A stretch of DNA of 64,000 nucleotides from Streptomyces sp. cf386 (GTDB taxonomy: Bacteria > Actinomycetota > Actinomycetes > Streptomycetales > Streptomycetaceae): the NCBI RefSeq assembly GCF_900103585.1, contig NZ_FNHV01000017.1:152420-216419 (forward strand). The letters are read 5' to 3'. The notes under the pieces are model-generated. The model saw only the letters and a list, made by a program, of their open reading frames with translations, searched no databases and was not told the DNA's origin. The position numbers were made by a program, and so were the translations under genes. This document shows, one piece after another, positions 38,794 through 48,003 of this stretch (its first letter is position 1; every line of letters starts with the position of its first letter).

Positions 38794-41631
38794 TCAACCG
38801 GAGAAGCCGACATGCGCGAGCCGCAGTGGGCCGCGCAGTCTGACGTGCACGTCACGAACGCCCTCGGCGATGATCTCGGCGCTCAGCGTCGTGTAGTCGT
38901 ACGGGCTCGCGTCCGATGCCCGGGACGTCAGTACGGCCAGCGCCGGGCCCCCGTCCAGCGAGATCTCGACCACTCCGTCGCCCGCGACCGCCGCCGTCAC
39001 CTCCGCGACACCGTCCCCGAAGTCGCAGTCCCGGTAGACCAGTTCGGCCGACCTGCCCTGCGCCGCCGTCACCGCGTCGCCCGACGTCTTCGTGCGGTCG
39101 ACGATCGCGACGCCGCTCTGGTCGTCGAAGTCGGCCGCGCTCAGACCGAGTTGAAGGACATTGCGCGGTGCCGCGGCCTCGCCGTCCAGGAGGACGGTCG
39201 TGCGCAGGCGGACGTCCTCACTGGAGGCGCCGGCCAGCAGCTCGTACGGGCCCGCCTCGCGACGCCATCCGCCGCGCGCCACGTCCCAGAAGTCGAAGGC
39301 CGACAAGGGGACTTCGAAGGTCAGCTCCCGCTGCTCGCCGGGTTCCAGGCGCACCCGGTCGTGCGCCACCAGTTCACGGCGCGGGCGCGGCACGGTCGGG
39401 TCCACGGCGCGGATGTAGAGCTGGGCCACCTCGTCGGCCGTCACGTCACCGGTGTTGGTGACCGTGAAGGAGACCTCCACGGCGTCGTCGCCCACCGTCG
39501 TCCTCGGATCGGCGTACGAGAAGGCCGCGTAGGACAGGCCGTGGCCGAACGGGAACAGGGGGGTGCCCTCGAAGTACAGGTAGGTCTGGCGGCTGCCGAT
39601 CACGTCGTAGTCGAGGAGGTCGGGCAGGTCGGCGTCGTCCGCGTACCAGGTCTGCGGGAGGCGGCCGGCGGGGGAGACGTCGCCGGCCAGGACGCGGGCC
39701 AGGGCGGTGCCGGCCGCCTGGCCGCCGTGGGACGTCCAGAGGATCGCCGGGAGGGCGGCCGGGTCGACCGCGTACGGGTACGCCGACACCAGTGCCAGCA
39801 CCGTGTTGGGGTTGGTGGAGCGGGCCGCGCGCAGCAGGCGCTCCTGGTGGGCGGGGAGGGCGAGGGTCGGGCGGTCCTCGGTCTCGCGGCCGTTGATGTG
39901 CGGGTCGTTGCCCGCGACCACCAGGACCACGTCCGCCTCTGACGTGACCCGGGTTACTGCGTCTTCTCCGCTTTCGACGACTATGACCTGGAAGATTTCC
40001 GGATTCGCTTCGGCAACCCTGACGCCGTCGGCGGCGACAGAGACGTGGTGACCCGTACCGATGTGCCGAAGGAGGTGTCCGTTCTCGTGCGGTTCCAGGC
40101 GGAATGTCTCCTGGACGACCCAGCCTCCGGGCTGGTCGGCGGAGGCGCGGACACGGCCGTCCTCGGCGACGGAGAGGTAGCGGCCGTCGGGGGCGCGCAG
40201 GGTCAGCACGCCCTCGCCCCAGTCGACGAGGGCGAACTCGGTGCCGGTCGGGTCGGTGGTCAGCGGGGGCAGGTCCGTGCGGCCCGCCAGGAGCGCCGGG
40301 TCCAGGGCGCCCTCGGCGCCGCGCACCTCGTCGGCGGCGTCCGCCTCGGGGACGTGCAGGAAGGTTCCGGCCGAGGTCTTCAGCAGGACGCGGTCCACGC
40401 CCTCCGCGAACTCCACGCGCTCCGCGCCGAACCGCTCGTACAGGCCCTCCAGCGGGGTGGAGCGGTGGATGAGCGTGCCGCTGTACCAGTCGAGCTTGCA
40501 CTCGTCGGCGAGCAGGCCGACCACCGCGAGCCGGGTGTCGGGCGCGAGCGGCAGCAGGCCGCCGCTGTTCTTGAGCAGGACGACCGACTGCTCCGCGGCC
40601 TCCTGGGCCAGGGCACGGTGGGCCGGAGTGTCGAAGTCCCCGGTGAGCGCGTGCGGGTCGTACTCCGGGTCGAACTCGCCGAGACGGAAGCGGACCGAGA
40701 GCTGGCGACGGACCGCAGCGTCGAGATCCGACTCGGTCAGCAGGCCCTGCTCCAGGGCCCCGCGCACCCGTGCGGTGATCTTCGAGCTGTCGGTGCCATG
40801 GTCGGTGAAGCTGTCGACGCCGGCGAGGATCGCTGCGGCCGTCGCTTCCTCGTGGGTGTCGAAGTAGTGCTCGGAGTCGACCAGGTTCGACGGCGCGCCC
40901 GCGTCCGAGCAGACCAGCAGATCCTCGTCGGTCCAGGTGCGCAGGTGCTCGCGCAGATACGGCGAGACGTGGTTGGGGCGGCCGTTGACCAGGTTGTACG
41001 CCGGCATCACCCCGGCCGTCGCGCCCGCCTCGACCGTCTCGCGGAAGGCGCGCAGGTCGTACTCGTGCAGGACGCGCGGGCGGACCGAGGAGGACGTGAC
41101 ATCGCGGCCCGTCTCGTTGTTGTGGGCCAGCCAGTGCTTGAGGACGGGCGCGGTGCGCCAGTACGTCGGGTGGTCGCCGCGCAGGCCACGGGTGTACGCG
41201 ACGGCGATGGCCGAGGTGAGCTTCGGGTCCTCCGAGTAGCCCTCCTCGTTACGGCCCCACAAGGGGTGGCGCAGGAGGTTGACGGTGGGGGACCAGACGT
41301 TGAGGCCCACGCGGTCGTCGCGGGCGCGCATCGCGCGGGTCTCCTTGGAGACGGCCTCGCCGACGCGTCGTACGAGGTCCGTGTTCCAGGTCGCGCCCAG
41401 GCCGACGGCCTGGGGGAAGACGGTCGCCGGGCCCATCCAGGCGACACCGTGCAACGCCTCCTGGCCGGTGCGGAATTCGGCGACACCGAGTCGCTCCACG
41501 GCGGGCGCGAACTGGTGCAGGAATCCGATCTTCTCGTCGAGCGTGAGCCGCGACAGAAGGTCGTCGATGCGCTTCGCGAACGGCAGTCGCTGATCGCGGA
41601 AAGGCGGCGTAGGCGGCGTTTGTGCGGTCAC
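38794..41631 (-). CDS. Intracellular GH3 beta-glucosidase/beta-xylosidase with inserted and C-terminal modules
   Basis: The 945-residue enzyme has a GH3 N-domain (GQEALHGVAWMGPATVFPQA, LKHWLAHNNETGRDV) with the nucleophile aspartate in LVCSDAGAPSN (D243). The (alpha/beta)6 domain includes EAAEQSVVLLKNSGGLLPL, interrupted by a beta-trefoil/fascin-like insert (about 430-540). Then follow an FnIII domain (DDAVEVSFTVTNTGDVTADE) and a C-terminal CBM6-like domain. No signal peptide is present. I start at GTG 41631, which has AAGGGG upstream. The in-frame ATG at 41688 would put the regulator's palindrome inside the coding sequence. In the xyloglucan scheme it would release glucose from de-xylosylated oligosaccharides. 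Confidence 0.88.
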   Translation of the reverse strand: MTAQTPPTPPFRDQRLPFAKRIDDLLSRLTLDEKIGFLHQFAPAVERLGVAEFRTGQEALHGVAWMGPATVFPQAVGLGATWNTDLVRRVGEAVSKETRAMRARDDRVGLNVWSPTVNLLRHPLWGRNEEGYSEDPKLTSAIAVAYTRGLRGDHPTYWRTAPVLKHWLAHNNETGRDVTSSSVRPRVLHEYDLRAFRETVEAGATAGVMPAYNLVNGRPNHVSPYLREHLRTWTDEDLLVCSDAGAPSNLVDSEHYFDTHEEATAAAILAGVDSFTDHGTDSSKITARVRGALEQGLLTESDLDAAVRRQLSVRFRLGEFDPEYDPHALTGDFDTPAHRALAQEAAEQSVVLLKNSGGLLPLAPDTRLAVVGLLADECKLDWYSGTLIHRSTPLEGLYERFGAERVEFAEGVDRVLLKTSAGTFLHVPEADAADEVRGAEGALDPALLAGRTDLPPLTTDPTGTEFALVDWGEGVLTLRAPDGRYLSVAEDGRVRASADQPGGWVVQETFRLEPHENGHLLRHIGTGHHVSVAADGVRVAEANPEIFQVIVVESGEDAVTRVTSEADVVLVVAGNDPHINGRETEDRPTLALPAHQERLLRAARSTNPNTVLALVSAYPYAVDPAALPAILWTSHGGQAAGTALARVLAGDVSPAGRLPQTWYADDADLPDLLDYDVIGSRQTYLYFEGTPLFPFGHGLSYAAFSYADPRTTVGDDAVEVSFTVTNTGDVTADEVAQLYIRAVDPTVPRPRRELVAHDRVRLEPGEQRELTFEVPLSAFDFWDVARGGWRREAGPYELLAGASSEDVRLRTTVLLDGEAAAPRNVLQLGLSAADFDDQSGVAIVDRTKTSGDAVTAAQGRSAELVYRDCDFGDGVAEVTAAVAGDGVVEISLDGGPALAVLTSRASDASPYDYTTLSAEIIAEGVRDVHVRLRGPLRLAHVGFSG

Positions 41632-41667
41632 GTGGGGATCCCCTTGCGGTGGAGCGGCGAGGCGCTT

Positions 41668-41681
41668 TCGAAGCGCTTCGA
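41668..41681. promoter_or_regulatory. LacI-type operator 1 (GH3 promoter)
   Basis: TCGAAGCGCTTCGA is a perfect 14-base palindrome with a central CG, the usual form of LacI-family sites. On the minus strand TTGACA (41710-41705) lies 17 bases before a weak -10 near 41687-41682, so the operator covers the predicted start of the GH3 message. The same palindrome recurs at 41850 and 57629. Confidence 0.75.
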
Positions 41682-41810
41682 TGCTCATTCGACCTGGGGG
41701 TGGGTGTCAAGACGCCCCGGCGCAACAACTCCGACTCCTGACCGTTATTTCAAGCGGCACATGAGAGCGGTCAGTTCCTCCATACCTCGGAGGAATCCTG
41801 GACATGACCC

Positions 41811-41839
41811 TTGTGCACCCCCATGCCTTCACTTAACCT
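41811..41839 (+). promoter_or_regulatory. Probable promoter of the sugar ABC/GH74 operon
   Basis: TTGTGC (41811-41816) and TAACCT (41834-41839) are 17 bases apart. The predicted start near 41846 is just upstream of the operator at 41850-41863, which would block elongation or clearance when bound. The leader to the ATG at 42002 would be about 155 bases. Confidence 0.5.
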
Positions 41840-41849
41840 CGCAGCAACA

Positions 41850-41863
41850 TCGAAGCGCTTCGA
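41850..41863. promoter_or_regulatory. LacI-type operator 2 (ABC/GH74/GH42/GH95/GH12 operon)
   Basis: A second perfect TCGAAGCGCTTCGA lies 169 bases from operator 1 (centre to centre about 182), on the side of the rightward operon. Two identical sites in one divergent region would allow looping by a LacI-type dimer pair. The rest of 41632-42001 has no credible gene; a 64-codon frame there lacks protein character. Confidence 0.75.
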
Positions 41864-42001
41864 CTACGAGTTCCGCCCGTTCCAAGGGTGCGCGGCTCTC
41901 GGCAATGGTCGGAGGACGCTTCAGCTCAGCCAGTTCCACTCAGACACCGCAGCCGACGGCCCACCGCCGGGTGTCCAGGTGCGCCATGAAGGGTTGACGC
42001 A

Positions 42002-43672
42002 ATGACGCCGAACGCCGCCTCCGGACCCAGCCGGAGAAGTTTCCTCGCCTCCACGGCGGTCGCCACCGCAGCGGTGGCCGGTGGGATGCCGCTGCTCTCC
42101 GCCTGCGGCGGTTCGGACGGCGGTTCGCGAGAGGGAACCACGTCGGGCAAGGCCGCGGACAAGATGCTCCCGACGTTCGTCGCCAGCACGGTCGCCAAGC
42201 CAGACCTTGCGTCGAAGAACGGTTCGGCGTCCGGCTATACCGGCAAGGTCGACCTCGCGGCCCTGACGGCCTCGGTTCCGGAGAAGCTCGGCACCGGCGC
42301 CTCCTTCAAGATCATGTCCCCGTTCTGGGGCTCCCCGCCGAAGGCCGGCAACCCCTACTACACGGCACTCGACGCCGCGGCGGGCACCAAGATCACCTGG
42401 CAGAACCAGGACGGCAACACCTACGGCCAGAAGCTGGGCGCCGTCCTCGCCTCCAGCTCCATACCCGACATGGTGGTCGTGCCCGGCTGGGAACTGGTCG
42501 GCAAGATCGCGAACGCGGTCACCGCGAAGTTCATGGACCTCGGCCCCTACCTGGCGGGCGACAAGGTCAAGAAATACCCGAACCTGGCCGCGATCCCTTC
42601 CGACGCCTGGCGCATGGGCATCTTCGGCGGTGCGCTGCGCGGCATTCCGATGCCGGCCGCCACCGCGTCGTTCATCGTGCCCTACTACCGCAAGGACATC
42701 TTCGACAAGAAGGGCTACTCCGTACCCAAGTCGCCCGACGAGTTCCTCAGTTGGGCCAAGGAGGCCACCAGCGCCAAGGCCAAGGTGTGGGCCTGCGGCG
42801 ACATGAACTGGACGGCGTGGAACATCTTCGGTGTCCGTCCCTCCGGGACGCTCGGCTGGAACATCGGTTCCGACGGCAAGCTGATCTACCGTGTCGAGCA
42901 GCCCGAGTACCTCGAAGCCCTGGAGTGGACGCGCAAGCTGTTCGACGCGGGCGTCGTCCATCCCGACGACAAGGCGCGCTCGGGCGACGCGGGGAACCGT
43001 TTCACCGCCGGCCAGATCCTCGTCTTCAACAACGACATGTCCTCCTGGTACGGGAAGACCGCCGAACAGGCCGCGTCCAACCCGGACTTCCAGATCGAGG
43101 GTATGGACATCTTCGGCGCGGACGGTGGCAACCCGAAGCTGACGGCGGCCCAGCCCGCCGGTATCTGGTCGATGATCCGCAAGGGCGCCTCGAAGGCGAC
43201 GGTCGAAAACGCGTTGGCCGCGGCCGACTTCGCGGCAGCGCCCTATGGCACCAAGGAGCGGATGCTCGTCGACTACGGCGTCGAGGGCACCCACTACAAG
43301 GTGAAGGACGGCGTCCCGGTCAAGACCGACCAGGGCAACTCCGAGGTGGTCAACGCCTGGGTGATGCTGGCGGCCCCGGCTCCTTACTTCGCCCACCCCG
43401 ACTTCCCCGACATCGCCCGCAAGCAGGTCGAGTGGCAGCAGCGGATGGGTGCCTTCATGACGAAGACGTCCACGTACGGCATGAACATCGTCGAGCCGAC
43501 CCGCTACGCCAACCTCGCCAGCCAGTTCGAGCAGTTGGAGATCGACTACGTACGCGGCCACAAGAAGCTGTCGGACGTGCAGGCCGCCATCTCCACCTGG
43601 AAGTCCTCCGGCGGCGACAAGCTGCGCGACTGGTACAAGGAGCTCATCGACAAGAATGGCAGCGGCAACTGA
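42002..43672 (+). CDS. Oligosaccharide ABC transporter binding lipoprotein (LplA-like)
   Basis: The 556-residue protein starts with a Tat lipoprotein signal (PSRRSFLAST, lipobox LLSAC). The mature part is a family 1 extracellular solute-binding protein of the large LplA/YtcQ type: FKIMSPFWGSPP, NPYYTALDAAAGTKITWQNQDGN, DMVVVPGWELVGK, and WNIFGVRPSGTLGWN. Size and type suit binding of long oligosaccharides. The ATG has GAAGGG upstream. The stop overlaps the first permease start (TGATG). Given the downstream glycosidases the ligand is probably a xyloglucan oligosaccharide. Confidence 0.9.
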   Translation: MTPNAASGPSRRSFLASTAVATAAVAGGMPLLSACGGSDGGSREGTTSGKAADKMLPTFVASTVAKPDLASKNGSASGYTGKVDLAALTASVPEKLGTGASFKIMSPFWGSPPKAGNPYYTALDAAAGTKITWQNQDGNTYGQKLGAVLASSSIPDMVVVPGWELVGKIANAVTAKFMDLGPYLAGDKVKKYPNLAAIPSDAWRMGIFGGALRGIPMPAATASFIVPYYRKDIFDKKGYSVPKSPDEFLSWAKEATSAKAKVWACGDMNWTAWNIFGVRPSGTLGWNIGSDGKLIYRVEQPEYLEALEWTRKLFDAGVVHPDDKARSGDAGNRFTAGQILVFNNDMSSWYGKTAEQAASNPDFQIEGMDIFGADGGNPKLTAAQPAGIWSMIRKGASKATVENALAAADFAAAPYGTKERMLVDYGVEGTHYKVKDGVPVKTDQGNSEVVNAWVMLAAPAPYFAHPDFPDIARKQVEWQQRMGAFMTKTSTYGMNIVEPTRYANLASQFEQLEIDYVRGHKKLSDVQAAISTWKSSGGDKLRDWYKELIDKNGSGN

Positions 43673-44721
43673 TGTCTCTCACGGCCGGGAGCCGGCCTGA
43701 CGGGGCCCGTCCCCCCGTGGCCGTCGAGGAGCCGACGGCCGCGGTCGCCGCCGCGGAGAAGGAACGGGTGCCGCGCAGGGCGAGCGGGGCGGGCAAGGTT
43801 CCCTGGCGGCTCCGGTTGCGCCGGGACCGCACGCTCATCCTGATGACGCTGCCCGTCATCGTTCTGCTCCTGCTTTTCAACTACGTGCCGCTGCTCGGCA
43901 ACGTCGTCGCCTTCCAGGACTACGACCCGTACGTCTCCAGCAACGGCATCACGGCGATCTTCCACAGCCCCTGGGTGGGCGTGGAGCAGTTCTCGCGGAT
44001 GATCGACGACCCCCTGTTCTGGGACGCCGCGAAGAACACCATCGTCCTCTTCCTGCTCCAACTGGTGCTGTTCTTCCCGATCCCCATCGCCCTCGCCCTG
44101 CTCATCAACAGTGTGATCCGGCCCCGGGTGCGGGCCGTGGCGCAGGCGATCATGTATCTGCCGCACTTCTTCTCCTGGGTCCTCGTGGTCACCGTGTTCC
44201 AGCAGGTCTTCGGCGGTGCGGGCATCATCGCGCAGACCCTGGAGGACCACGGGTGGAGCGGCTTCGACCTGATGACCAACGCGGACCTGTTCAAGTACCT
44301 GGTCACCGCACAGGCCGTGTGGAAGGACGCCGGCTGGGGGATCATCGTCTTCCTCGCCGCACTGGCCGCCGTCAGCACCGACCTGTACGAGGCCGCCGCC
44401 ATGGACGGCGCGGGGCGCCGGCGGCGCATGTGGCACGTCACGCTGCCCGCGCTGCGCCCGGTGATCGCGCTGCTGCTGGTCCTGCGGGTGGGCGACGCGC
44501 TGAGCGTGGGCTTCGAGCAGTTCCTGCTCCAGCGGGACGCGGTCGGCGTGGGGGCCAGCGAGGTCCTGGACACCTACGTGTGGAACATGGGCATCCAGAA
44601 CGGCGACTTCAGCTACGCGGCCGCGGTCGGCCTCGTCAAGGGAGCCATCGGAGTGTGTCTCGTCCTGGGCGCGAACAAGTTCGCGCACCTGCTCGGCGAG
44701 CAGGGGGTGTACAAGAAATGA
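43672..44721 (+). CDS. Sugar ABC transporter permease 1 (LplB-like)
   Basis: The 349-residue protein has a charged N-terminal part of about 55 residues and then six helices beginning LILMTLPVIVLLLLFNYVPLLG. The coupling loop reads LYEAAAMDGAGRRRRMWHVTLPALRPV, and the end FAHLLGEQGVYKK is close to LplB proteins. It overlaps the binding-protein stop by one base and the next permease by four (ATGA). No ATPase gene follows, so it must use a shared one, in Streptomyces typically MsiK. Confidence 0.92.
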   Translation: MSLTAGSRPDGARPPVAVEEPTAAVAAAEKERVPRRASGAGKVPWRLRLRRDRTLILMTLPVIVLLLLFNYVPLLGNVVAFQDYDPYVSSNGITAIFHSPWVGVEQFSRMIDDPLFWDAAKNTIVLFLLQLVLFFPIPIALALLINSVIRPRVRAVAQAIMYLPHFFSWVLVVTVFQQVFGGAGIIAQTLEDHGWSGFDLMTNADLFKYLVTAQAVWKDAGWGIIVFLAALAAVSTDLYEAAAMDGAGRRRRMWHVTLPALRPVIALLLVLRVGDALSVGFEQFLLQRDAVGVGASEVLDTYVWNMGIQNGDFSYAAAVGLVKGAIGVCLVLGANKFAHLLGEQGVYKK

Positions 44722-45644
44722 GCCTCAACACGCAGCTGATCCGCAGCCTGAAGGCGCCCGCCCGCCCTGTGTGGGAGGAGCCGCCGAGCAAGGCCGGACT
44801 CACCGCCAAGAGCGGCCTCCTCGTGCTCTGTTGCCTGGGGGTACTCGGTCCGCTGTGGATCGTGATCGTCACCAGCCTCTCCCCGAAGCCGGTGATCGAC
44901 CGGGTCGGCGGCCTCGTCGTGATCCCCCAGGGCATCACCTTCGTCAACTACACCGAACTGCTCAGCGGCGGCCAGGTCAGCCGGGCCATCATGGTCTCGG
45001 TCGGTGTCACGCTCGTCGGCACGCTGTTCTCGATGACGGTGTCGGTGCTCGCGGCCTACGGCCTGTCCCGCCCGGGCAGTCTGGGCCACCGGTTCTTCCT
45101 GATGACCATGATGGCGACGATGTTCTTCGGTGCCGGCCTCATCCCGACGTACCTGCTGGTGCAGTCGCTGGGCCTCACCGACACCTATCTGTCGCTGATC
45201 CTGCCGAGCGCGGTCAGCGTCTTCAACATCCTTGTCCTGCGGGCCTTCTTCATGGGGATCTCACCCGAGCTCACCGAGTCCGCCCGCATCGACGGGGCAG
45301 GCGACTTTCGGATCCTGCTGACCATCATCATGCCGCTGTCCCGGGCGGTGCTGGCCGTCATCTCGCTGTTCTACGCGGTCGGCTACTGGAGTGCCTGGTT
45401 CAACGCCTCCATCTACCTCAGCGACCAGGAGATGATGCCGCTGCAGAACGTGCTCATCCAACTGGTCCAGAAGAACACCGAGGCGCCGACCGGCCTCCAG
45501 CAGGCGGTCCGTACCGGGCAGTTGTCCGCGCTGGGGCTGCAGATGGCGGTCATGGTCCTCGCCCTGATCCCCGTCGCGGTCGCCTCCCCCTTCGTCCAGC
45601 GGCACTTCAAGAAGGGCATGCTCACCGGAGCCATCAAGGGCTGA
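44718..45644 (+). CDS. Sugar ABC transporter permease 2 (LplC/YtcP-like)
   Basis: The 308-residue partner permease has six helices (GLLVLCCLGVLGPLWIVIVTS first) and the coupling loop ELTESARIDGAGDFRILLTIIMPLSRAVLAV. It also has the typical LplC ending, AVASPFVQRHFKKGMLTGAIKG. The ATG overlaps the previous stop (ATGA). The following 133-base gap contains a dispersed repeat but no terminator-like hairpin of note, so transcription may continue into the GH74 gene. Confidence 0.92.
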   Translation: MSLNTQLIRSLKAPARPVWEEPPSKAGLTAKSGLLVLCCLGVLGPLWIVIVTSLSPKPVIDRVGGLVVIPQGITFVNYTELLSGGQVSRAIMVSVGVTLVGTLFSMTVSVLAAYGLSRPGSLGHRFFLMTMMATMFFGAGLIPTYLLVQSLGLTDTYLSLILPSAVSVFNILVLRAFFMGISPELTESARIDGAGDFRILLTIIMPLSRAVLAVISLFYAVGYWSAWFNASIYLSDQEMMPLQNVLIQLVQKNTEAPTGLQQAVRTGQLSALGLQMAVMVLALIPVAVASPFVQRHFKKGMLTGAIKG

Positions 45645-45707
45645 CGCTCACTTCAGGAGATCTGCGCCGTAGGGCCAACGGTTGTTCGTTGTCTGCGGCT
45701 TCGTCAT

Positions 45708-45734
45708 GGCTGGTCGCGCAGTTCCCCGCGCCCC
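45708..45734. repeat. Dispersed Streptomyces intergenic repeat, copy 2
   Basis: Identical over 27 bases to 7560-7586. Here it lies between the second sugar permease and the GH74 gene, about 45 bases before the GH74 ATG. Part of its neighbourhood (CTGCGG..TTCG) is also similar between the two copies. Confidence 0.75.
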
Positions 45735-45777
45735 CAGGTAGGTATCCGCACCCCCGTTGCAAGAACGAGGTATGTCC

Positions 45778-48003
45778 ATGCGCACGTCCCGACCCAGCAG
45801 ACGAACCGTTCTCGCCGGCACCGCAGCCGCCGCCGCGCTCACCACTCTCCCCTCCCTGACAGGGCACGCCTCCGCCGCAGAGCCCACTGCCGCCGCCGGC
45901 CACGCATACCGCTGGCGCAACGCCGTCATGGGCGGCACCGGATTCATCACCGGCGTCCTCTTCCACCCGTCCGTGCGCGGCCTCGCCTACGCCCGTACCG
46001 ACATCGGCGGCGCCTACCGCTGGGACGAACGCGCCGCCCGCTGGACCCCGCTGACCGACCACCTCGGCTGGGACGACTGGAACCTCCTCGGCGTCGAGGC
46101 CATCGCCGTCGACCCCGCCCACCCCGATCGCGTCTACCTCGCCCTGGGCACCTACGCCCAGTCCTGGGCCGGCAACGGTGCCGTCCTGCGCTCCGACGAC
46201 CGTGGCGCCACCTGGACGCGTACCGACCTCACGGTGAAGCTGGGCGGCAACGAGGACGGGCGCGGATGCGGGGAGCGGCTGCTCGTCGATCCGCGGGACA
46301 GTGACACCCTGTGGCTGGGGACCCGGCACGACGGGCTGCTCAAGTCGACCGACCGGGGCGCCACTTGGGCCGCCGCGATGGGATTCCCCGGTTCCCCGAG
46401 CGCCACCGGGCAGGGCGTCACCCTCCTCGTCGCCGCAGGGCGCAGCCTGTACGTCGGCTGGGGGGACGGTGACGGCACCGCGGGGGCCGCGAACCTGTAC
46501 CGGACCGCTGACGGCACCACGTGGGAGGCCGTTTTGGGGCAGCCCTCCGGCGCCGCCGCCAAGGTCCCTGTCCGCGCCGCGTACGACCGCCACACCCGTG
46601 AGCTGTACGTGACGTACGCCGACGCGCCCGGCCCCAACGGGCAGTCCGACGGCAGCCTGCACAAGCTGTGCACGACGACCGCTATCTGGAAGGACGTCAC
46701 ACCCGTGAAGCCGGGCGGCACCACGGCCGACGGCTCCGCCGACACCTTCGCCTACGGCGGCGTCGCCGTCGACGCCCGGCGTCCCGGCACCGTCGTGGTC
46801 TCCACCAACAACCGGTGGGCGGCCGTCGACACCCTGTACCGGAGCACCGACGGGGGCCGGACCTGGGTCTCCCTGAAGGACTCCGCCGTCTTCGACGTGT
46901 CCGAGACCCCCTATCTCAACTGGGGCGGGGACAAGCCCAAGTTCGGGTGGTGGGTCCAGGCCGTCGGCCTGGACCCGTACGACTCGCGGCACATCGTCTA
47001 CGGCACCGGCGCGACCCTCTACGGCACGCGGGACCTGAAGAACTGGGCCCCGCAGATCCGCGGCCTGGAGGAGACGTCCGTGCGCCAGCTGATCTCGCCT
47101 CCGGTCGGGCAGGCGCATCTGATCAGCGGCAACGGGGACATCGGCGTGATGTACCACGAGTCGCTCACGGCGTCCCCCTCGCGCGGCATGGCCACGAACC
47201 CCGTGTTCGGGTCGGCGACGGGGCTCGCGCAGGCCGCGGCCGAGCCGGCGTACGTCGTCCGCACCGGCTGGGGCGACAACGGCAACGGCGCCTACTCGAA
47301 CGACGGGGGGCAGACCTGGGCGCCCTTCAAGGCCCAGCCCGACGTCGCCAAGAACGCACCGGGGCCGATCGCCACCAACGCCGACGGCAGCGTGCTGCTC
47401 TGGGTCTTCGTGCACTGGGACGGCACGAAGTACCCCGCCTACCGCTCCACGGACAACGGCACCACCTGGTCCGAGGTCTCCTCCTTCCCGAAGGGCGCCA
47501 CGCCGGTCGCCGACCCGGCCGACCCGACGCTCTTCTACGCGTACGACACCGACACGGGAACGCTACTCGCCAGCACTGACAGTGGCCGTACCTTCACCGC
47601 CCGTGCGACCGGACTGCCCAAGGGGGACAGCCAGTTCAAGGTGGTCGCCGCGCCCGGCAGGACCGGTGACCTGTGGCTCTCCGCCAAGTGGAACGGGCTC
47701 TACCGGTCCACCGACGGCGGCGCCGCCTTCACCAAGGTCGCCAGCTGCTGGGCCTCGTACACCCTCGGGTTCGGCAAGGCGGCCGACGGGGCGGACTATC
47801 CGGCGATCTACCAGGTCGGCTCCACCGAGAGCATCACCGCCGTCTACCGGTCCGACGACGAGGCCAAGACCTGGGTGCGGATCAACGACGACCAGCACCA
47901 GTGGGGCTGGACCGGCGAGACGATCACCGGTGACCCGCGCGTGTACGGCCGGGTCTTCCTCGCCACCAACGGGCGCGGCGTGCAGTACGGGGAGCCCGTC
48001 TGA
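45778..48003 (+). CDS. Secreted GH74-family xyloglucanase-like protein with an altered catalytic site
   Basis: The ATG at 45778 has GAGG at good spacing and starts a Tat signal (SRPSRRTVLAG) cleaved near GHASAAE. The mature 700 residues are two seven-bladed propellers with BNR-like repeats (LRSDDRGATWTRTD, YRSTDGGRTWVS, YSNDGGQTWAPF). The first catalytic aspartate is in YARTDIGGAYRW (D75). At the place where GH74 enzymes have the general acid, in a motif like GLDYAE before VVRVG, this protein reads TGLAQAAAEPAYVVRTG, so the aspartate is alanine (A484). No carbohydrate-binding module is attached. It overlaps the GH42 gene (TGATG). Neighbours make xyloglucan the likely target; catalytic competence is uncertain. 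Confidence 0.9.
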   Translation: MRTSRPSRRTVLAGTAAAAALTTLPSLTGHASAAEPTAAAGHAYRWRNAVMGGTGFITGVLFHPSVRGLAYARTDIGGAYRWDERAARWTPLTDHLGWDDWNLLGVEAIAVDPAHPDRVYLALGTYAQSWAGNGAVLRSDDRGATWTRTDLTVKLGGNEDGRGCGERLLVDPRDSDTLWLGTRHDGLLKSTDRGATWAAAMGFPGSPSATGQGVTLLVAAGRSLYVGWGDGDGTAGAANLYRTADGTTWEAVLGQPSGAAAKVPVRAAYDRHTRELYVTYADAPGPNGQSDGSLHKLCTTTAIWKDVTPVKPGGTTADGSADTFAYGGVAVDARRPGTVVVSTNNRWAAVDTLYRSTDGGRTWVSLKDSAVFDVSETPYLNWGGDKPKFGWWVQAVGLDPYDSRHIVYGTGATLYGTRDLKNWAPQIRGLEETSVRQLISPPVGQAHLISGNGDIGVMYHESLTASPSRGMATNPVFGSATGLAQAAAEPAYVVRTGWGDNGNGAYSNDGGQTWAPFKAQPDVAKNAPGPIATNADGSVLLWVFVHWDGTKYPAYRSTDNGTTWSEVSSFPKGATPVADPADPTLFYAYDTDTGTLLASTDSGRTFTARATGLPKGDSQFKVVAAPGRTGDLWLSAKWNGLYRSTDGGAAFTKVASCWASYTLGFGKAADGADYPAIYQVGSTESITAVYRSDDEAKTWVRINDDQHQWGWTGETITGDPRVYGRVFLATNGRGVQYGEPV

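Noticed and set aside
41668..41681. CebR-type cellobiose operator
   Set aside because: The core GAAGCGCTTC differs from GGGAGCGCTCCC at the outer positions in both half-sites, and a local LacI-type gene explains it better.
41632..41688. Longer GH3 start at ATG 41688
   Set aside because: It would place the regulator palindrome in codons 3-7; the GTG at 41631 has a good ribosome site downstream of the operator.
41811..42005. Small gene upstream of the sugar-binding lipoprotein
   Set aside because: The frame runs through the promoter and the operator, has no ribosome site and no recognisable protein sequence.
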